From the NCBI RefSeq assembly GCF_021730395.1, contig NC_069365.1, positions 24,030,001 to 24,094,000 of the forward strand: a DNA stretch of 64,000 nt. Direction: 5' to 3'. Origin of the DNA: Mercenaria mercenaria (taxonomy: Eukaryota > Mollusca > Bivalvia > Venerida > Veneridae). A program made the translations under genes and the position numbers. Shown piece after piece: positions 61,552 through 64,000 of this stretch (position 1 is the stretch's first letter; every line of letters begins with the position of its first letter). The notes beneath the pieces were generated by a model. That model was not told the origin of the DNA and searched no databases. It was given only the letters and a program-made list of their open reading frames with translations.

Positions 61552-61711
61552 ATGAAGATCTTCAAGGAACGACCGCAGTATGTTTTTGATCAAAGAGAAG
61601 GAGCGGCGAAAGGGAATAGACAAGCCTTCCTTTTTACATTTGTACTTTGTGCTACAACAGGCTTGTGGACATACTTTAAAATGTATAAACCAGTGCAAGA
61701 CCAGAAAAAAC
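61552..61711 (+). CDS. first exon of a second SMIM20-like small membrane protein
   Basis: The ATG at 61552 (context GAAAATGA) opens 53 codons plus one base and ends at AAAAAAC|GTGAGT, a strong donor in phase 1, the same phase as exon 1 of the gene at 29780. Residues 25-43 are a hydrophobic span, preceded by YVFDQREGAAKGNR and followed by KMYKPVQDQKK. The pattern FDQR[DE]..xKGxR, span, YKP is shared with the SMIM20-like protein. It may be a paralogue with an own N-terminal extension (MKIFKERPQ), or another small mitochondrial protein. Reading past the donor adds about 28 unrelated codons before a stop. No matching second exon is visible before 64000, which is not surprising since the first gene's intron 1 is 10 kb. 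Confidence 0.55.
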
Positions 61712-61854
61712 GTGAGTCTCCGTCCTTGAAACTGAACTGGTGTAGTGTTCGGATAGAAGTTCTCTTATATTGCAGTCAGATGAGTTGTTGCCAATAAATT
61801 AATCAATATTGTTTATTTGAAGTAATTATGATTACATGTAACTGATACTTATTT

Positions 61855-61990
61855 TTAGTTCACTTGCCATGTAGTGACAAGATGAGTTTTTTTATTTTAT
61901 CGCCCTTCAAACGTAGTTTTCCGTCCAAAATTTCTTGTGAGCAGGTTAGAGACCTAGTCAAAATAATTTGACGTTCAGTTTGTTTTATAT
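61855..61990 (+). mobile_element. 5' fragment of a family C element
   Basis: TTAGTTCACTTGCCATGTAG folds with TGACAAGATGAG. GCCCTTCAAACG, GTCCAAAATTTCTTGTGAGC and GTTAGAGACC follow the family C order and then decay. Confidence 0.5.
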
Positions 61991-62411
61991 TTGTGACGGG
62001 GAATCTAAACTCTGAAGGACCAAAATAATGGAAGTTAAATCACAGTACATAGTCATGTAAAGTTACTGGTTTTACAGTGATTCATTTTGCCGCGCGTCCT
62101 GCGTCAAAGACGCATATTTTTCACCGGGGACGCGTTTATTTGAAATGTGTGCAGCCGCGGGACGCAAACAATTTCACTGACATAATATGTACCTTCTTTT
62201 ACTTCCTCTAATGGTTTAAAAAGTAGAACGGATGTCGTGGATAATTTTCATGCGTCAAAACTACCTTATCACCGTTCGATTTGTAAAGCATATTCTGATT
62301 GGACAGTAGTGATTTTCTTAACCAATCGGTGACAGTCATTTATTTTATGTTTTGGAGTATTGTTTCCAAAGTACCCGGATATTTCGGCCAAAATATTTTA
62401 ACAATCTGACG

Positions 62412-62651
62412 ATGCCGTTGAAAAAAACAGCAGAAGTTAGATCCCAAACAGCAAAAACTTTCCGGTTTTTTTTTTGTCTAACTTTGAGTGAATCGTCGGG
62501 TACTGAAGAAGTGAGCATTTCAATAGAAAATGAAGCAGCGGCTGCGAGCACGTCGGAAAATCAAGATAAGAAAAAAAGAAAATTTGTTTCTAAATGGCTC
62601 ACTCTTTATTCGTGGTTACACTATGACGAAAGTGAAGATTATATGTACTGA
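62412..62651 (+). pseudogene. N-terminal fragment of a TTF/BED-like zinc-finger protein (ZNF862/C17orf113-like)
   Basis: From the ATG at 62412 there are 79 codons: a low-complexity start, an acidic/Ala-rich linker, then KKKRKFVSKWLTLYSWLHYDESEDYMY, the typical lead into a TTF-type zinc finger of hAT-derived or DUF4371-type proteins. The next codon is TGA, where the family has the first zinc-binding Cys; the frame then continues TICTDNIKMNGMNKAAKNRNF. A single Cys-to-stop change (TGY to TGA) would explain this. The exon is probably a dead copy; a selenocysteine reading is not supported by anything seen. Confidence 0.5.
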
Positions 62652-62659
62652 ACAATCTG

Positions 62660-63420
62660 TACTGACAACATAAAAATGAACGGTATGAACAAAGCTGCAA
62701 AGAACAGAAACTTTCAAATACAACTTTTAACAGTTTTTTTTTCTCCTCATCTGTTAGTTCAGTTCTGGTGCAGATATATAGGATGTAAAACCTATTAAAT
62801 CAATTAATCAGTCAACCAATATACAATGTACAGGATGTGAAAAATCAAACAGTTCAAATTTGGGACTTGCTGTTTCATGATATATAATTTTTATATTGAG
62901 TCCCTTTTTGACTCATTACTCACTGGCTGGGACTCATTGTTTCAAAATATGTGAGTCCCATGGACTCGTATCTTCAGATTTCAAAATGAATCACTGGTTT
63001 TATATGGCATGTAAACACACTGTAAACGTTGATCGTGTACAGTACATACAAAGGTTTAAATCACCAGAAAATTCGTAATTTTGGATATTATTTGATAATT
63101 TTAACATAGATTAATGAGGAATTGAATCCCCTTTCGATACATGTAAGTTATATTTAATTTATGGCCAATTCGTGAAATAATTGACATTTAAACCTAGAGC
63201 ATGTAAAGCGTCGGCAGCGATGAAAATTTCATCGGAAGTTGCTTCAACTATTTTGGTCATTCGAATGTTTGACGTGAGTGGGGATATTGCCCATATGAAA
63301 AAAATATCTCAATATTTCCTAGGATTGCATCAAATTAGTTGGACTAGATAGAGACCACATTTTATCTATCTGCCGTTGACGTCAAACTCCTTGCGGGAAC
63401 GTAGACGTTTTGCGCGTCAG
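62660..63420. other. no gene supported
   Basis: AT-rich sequence. The small frame at 62896-63078 has a repeated GACTCAT word but no domain. Confidence 0.4.
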
Positions 63421-63514
63421 AATCAAGAAGAAAAAGAAAATAGTGATAAAAATAATTTAGAGTGGAAAAACTTAAAATAAATTTGGTGATAAAAAAAGAT
63501 TAAAACTTGCAGGA

Positions 63515-64000
63515 TAACTAGGGCGAGACATGTTCTAGGCTGCAAACTGCAGCACTGAACTGCTCTAGGGTAGGGAGGTGGGTGACACTGGGGGAAAGTT
63601 TTTTCCAATGGTACACTGTTTTTGGAAAATAAGAAAACTTGTAGTAGTCAGCGGTTGCAGTAATTAACCTATAACTTAAGGCATAGCAGACACAGCGGGT
63701 CATTGGGGTCAGGTAATCTACGATTGGGATAGCAACCAGATCATGATGAATCTTATATAAGAGTGACCTAGAATCTATATGTCTTAAATCAAGTCGACGA
63801 AGGTTTAGGGAGTGTAGCATATCTGTTGCACTGGAAGTACGGCAGTAGTCGGTCTTGATCCAATGGGCAGCTCTCCTTTGGACGTTTTCAATTTGGCCAA
63901 TTTGAGTTTGGGTATGAGGCGACCATACCAGAGGCATATTCGACTGGGGTCGGACTAGAGTCTGGTAACCATTGGTCTTTATGGGTTGGGATTTGACCTT
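63515..64000 (-). pseudogene. LINE reverse-transcriptase C-terminal part, cut by the window end
   Basis: The minus-strand frame 63937-63518 gives MPLVWSPHTQTQIGQIENVQ, RRAAHWIKTDYCRTSSATDM, VAIPIVDYLTP, SYRLITATADYYK and PTLEQFSAAVCSLEHVSP before a stop. Upstream, to 64000, KTNGYQTLVRPQSNMPLVW continues the same reading. This is the terminal segment of a Jockey/CR1-like ORF2; the start lies outside the window. It shares its family with the fragment at 59565. Confidence 0.75.

Noticed and set aside
62649-62651. In-frame TGA as selenocysteine
   Set aside because: The family has Cys here, but no SECIS-like structure was apparent and the surrounding protein is not a selenoprotein type; simple decay is more likely.

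Overview
The window looks like nuclear DNA of a marine bivalve, probably a venerid-type clam. That is inferred from the repeat content: minisatellite-bearing elements that open with a GCTCACCTG-type hairpin and close with a hairpin plus CTCTTGTT, a 237-bp foldback MITE, tRNA-headed SINEs and several non-LTR retrotransposon tails. There is no bacterial gene organisation. Nearly all of the 64 kb is transposon-derived, and many of the predicted reading frames are chance frames inside tandem arrays.

One host gene can be assembled completely. It is a three-exon gene on the + strand (29780-29915, 39907-39963, 44544-44593) for an 80-residue single-pass membrane protein. Its C-terminus and overall layout match SMIM20/MITRAC7, a small mitochondrial inner-membrane factor of cytochrome c oxidase assembly. 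Its introns (about 10.0 and 4.6 kb) hold a long-TIR 2-kb element, a LINE with a TTAA element inside it, and several minisatellite elements. A first exon at 61552-61711 encodes a similar small membrane protein with the same intron phase and may be a paralogue; its other exons are not visible. Weaker coding remnants are a TTF/BED-like zinc-finger fragment (62412-62651) and a Crypton-type tyrosine-recombinase fragment (about 23690-24459).

Layout. 0.3-14.2 kb: a chain of minisatellite-bearing elements of several families, a TIR element carrying tRNA-like segments, and two MITEs. 14.2-17.3 kb: sparse sequence with recent tandem duplications and a foldback. 17.5-20.1 kb: a LINE on the minus strand split by a minisatellite element. 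21.1-22.9 kb: another array. 23.3-24.9 kb: Crypton remnant and foldback. 25.3-26.2 kb: retroelement-like fragment. 26.3-29.7 kb: a TTAA-flanked element containing two large palindromes, ending about 95 bp before the SMIM20-like start codon. 29.8-44.6 kb: the gene and its introns. 44.6-56 kb: a dense block of arrays with nested insertions and two SINEs with exact target-site duplications. 56-64 kb: LINE fragments, a 900-bp MITE, the second small membrane-protein exon and the zinc-finger fragment.

The main discovery lead is the set of minisatellite-bearing families (called A-G here). Their repeat units differ, but their architecture is the same: 5' hairpin, short GTCC/GTCGGC-type tract, tandem 140-175-bp units, a 3' copy of the 5' arm, a 3' hairpin, then CTTGTT (CTAGTT in family E). 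They insert into T-runs. This matches the known Helentron/HINE (DINE-1-like) architecture. All of the roughly two dozen copies I can orient point the same way.
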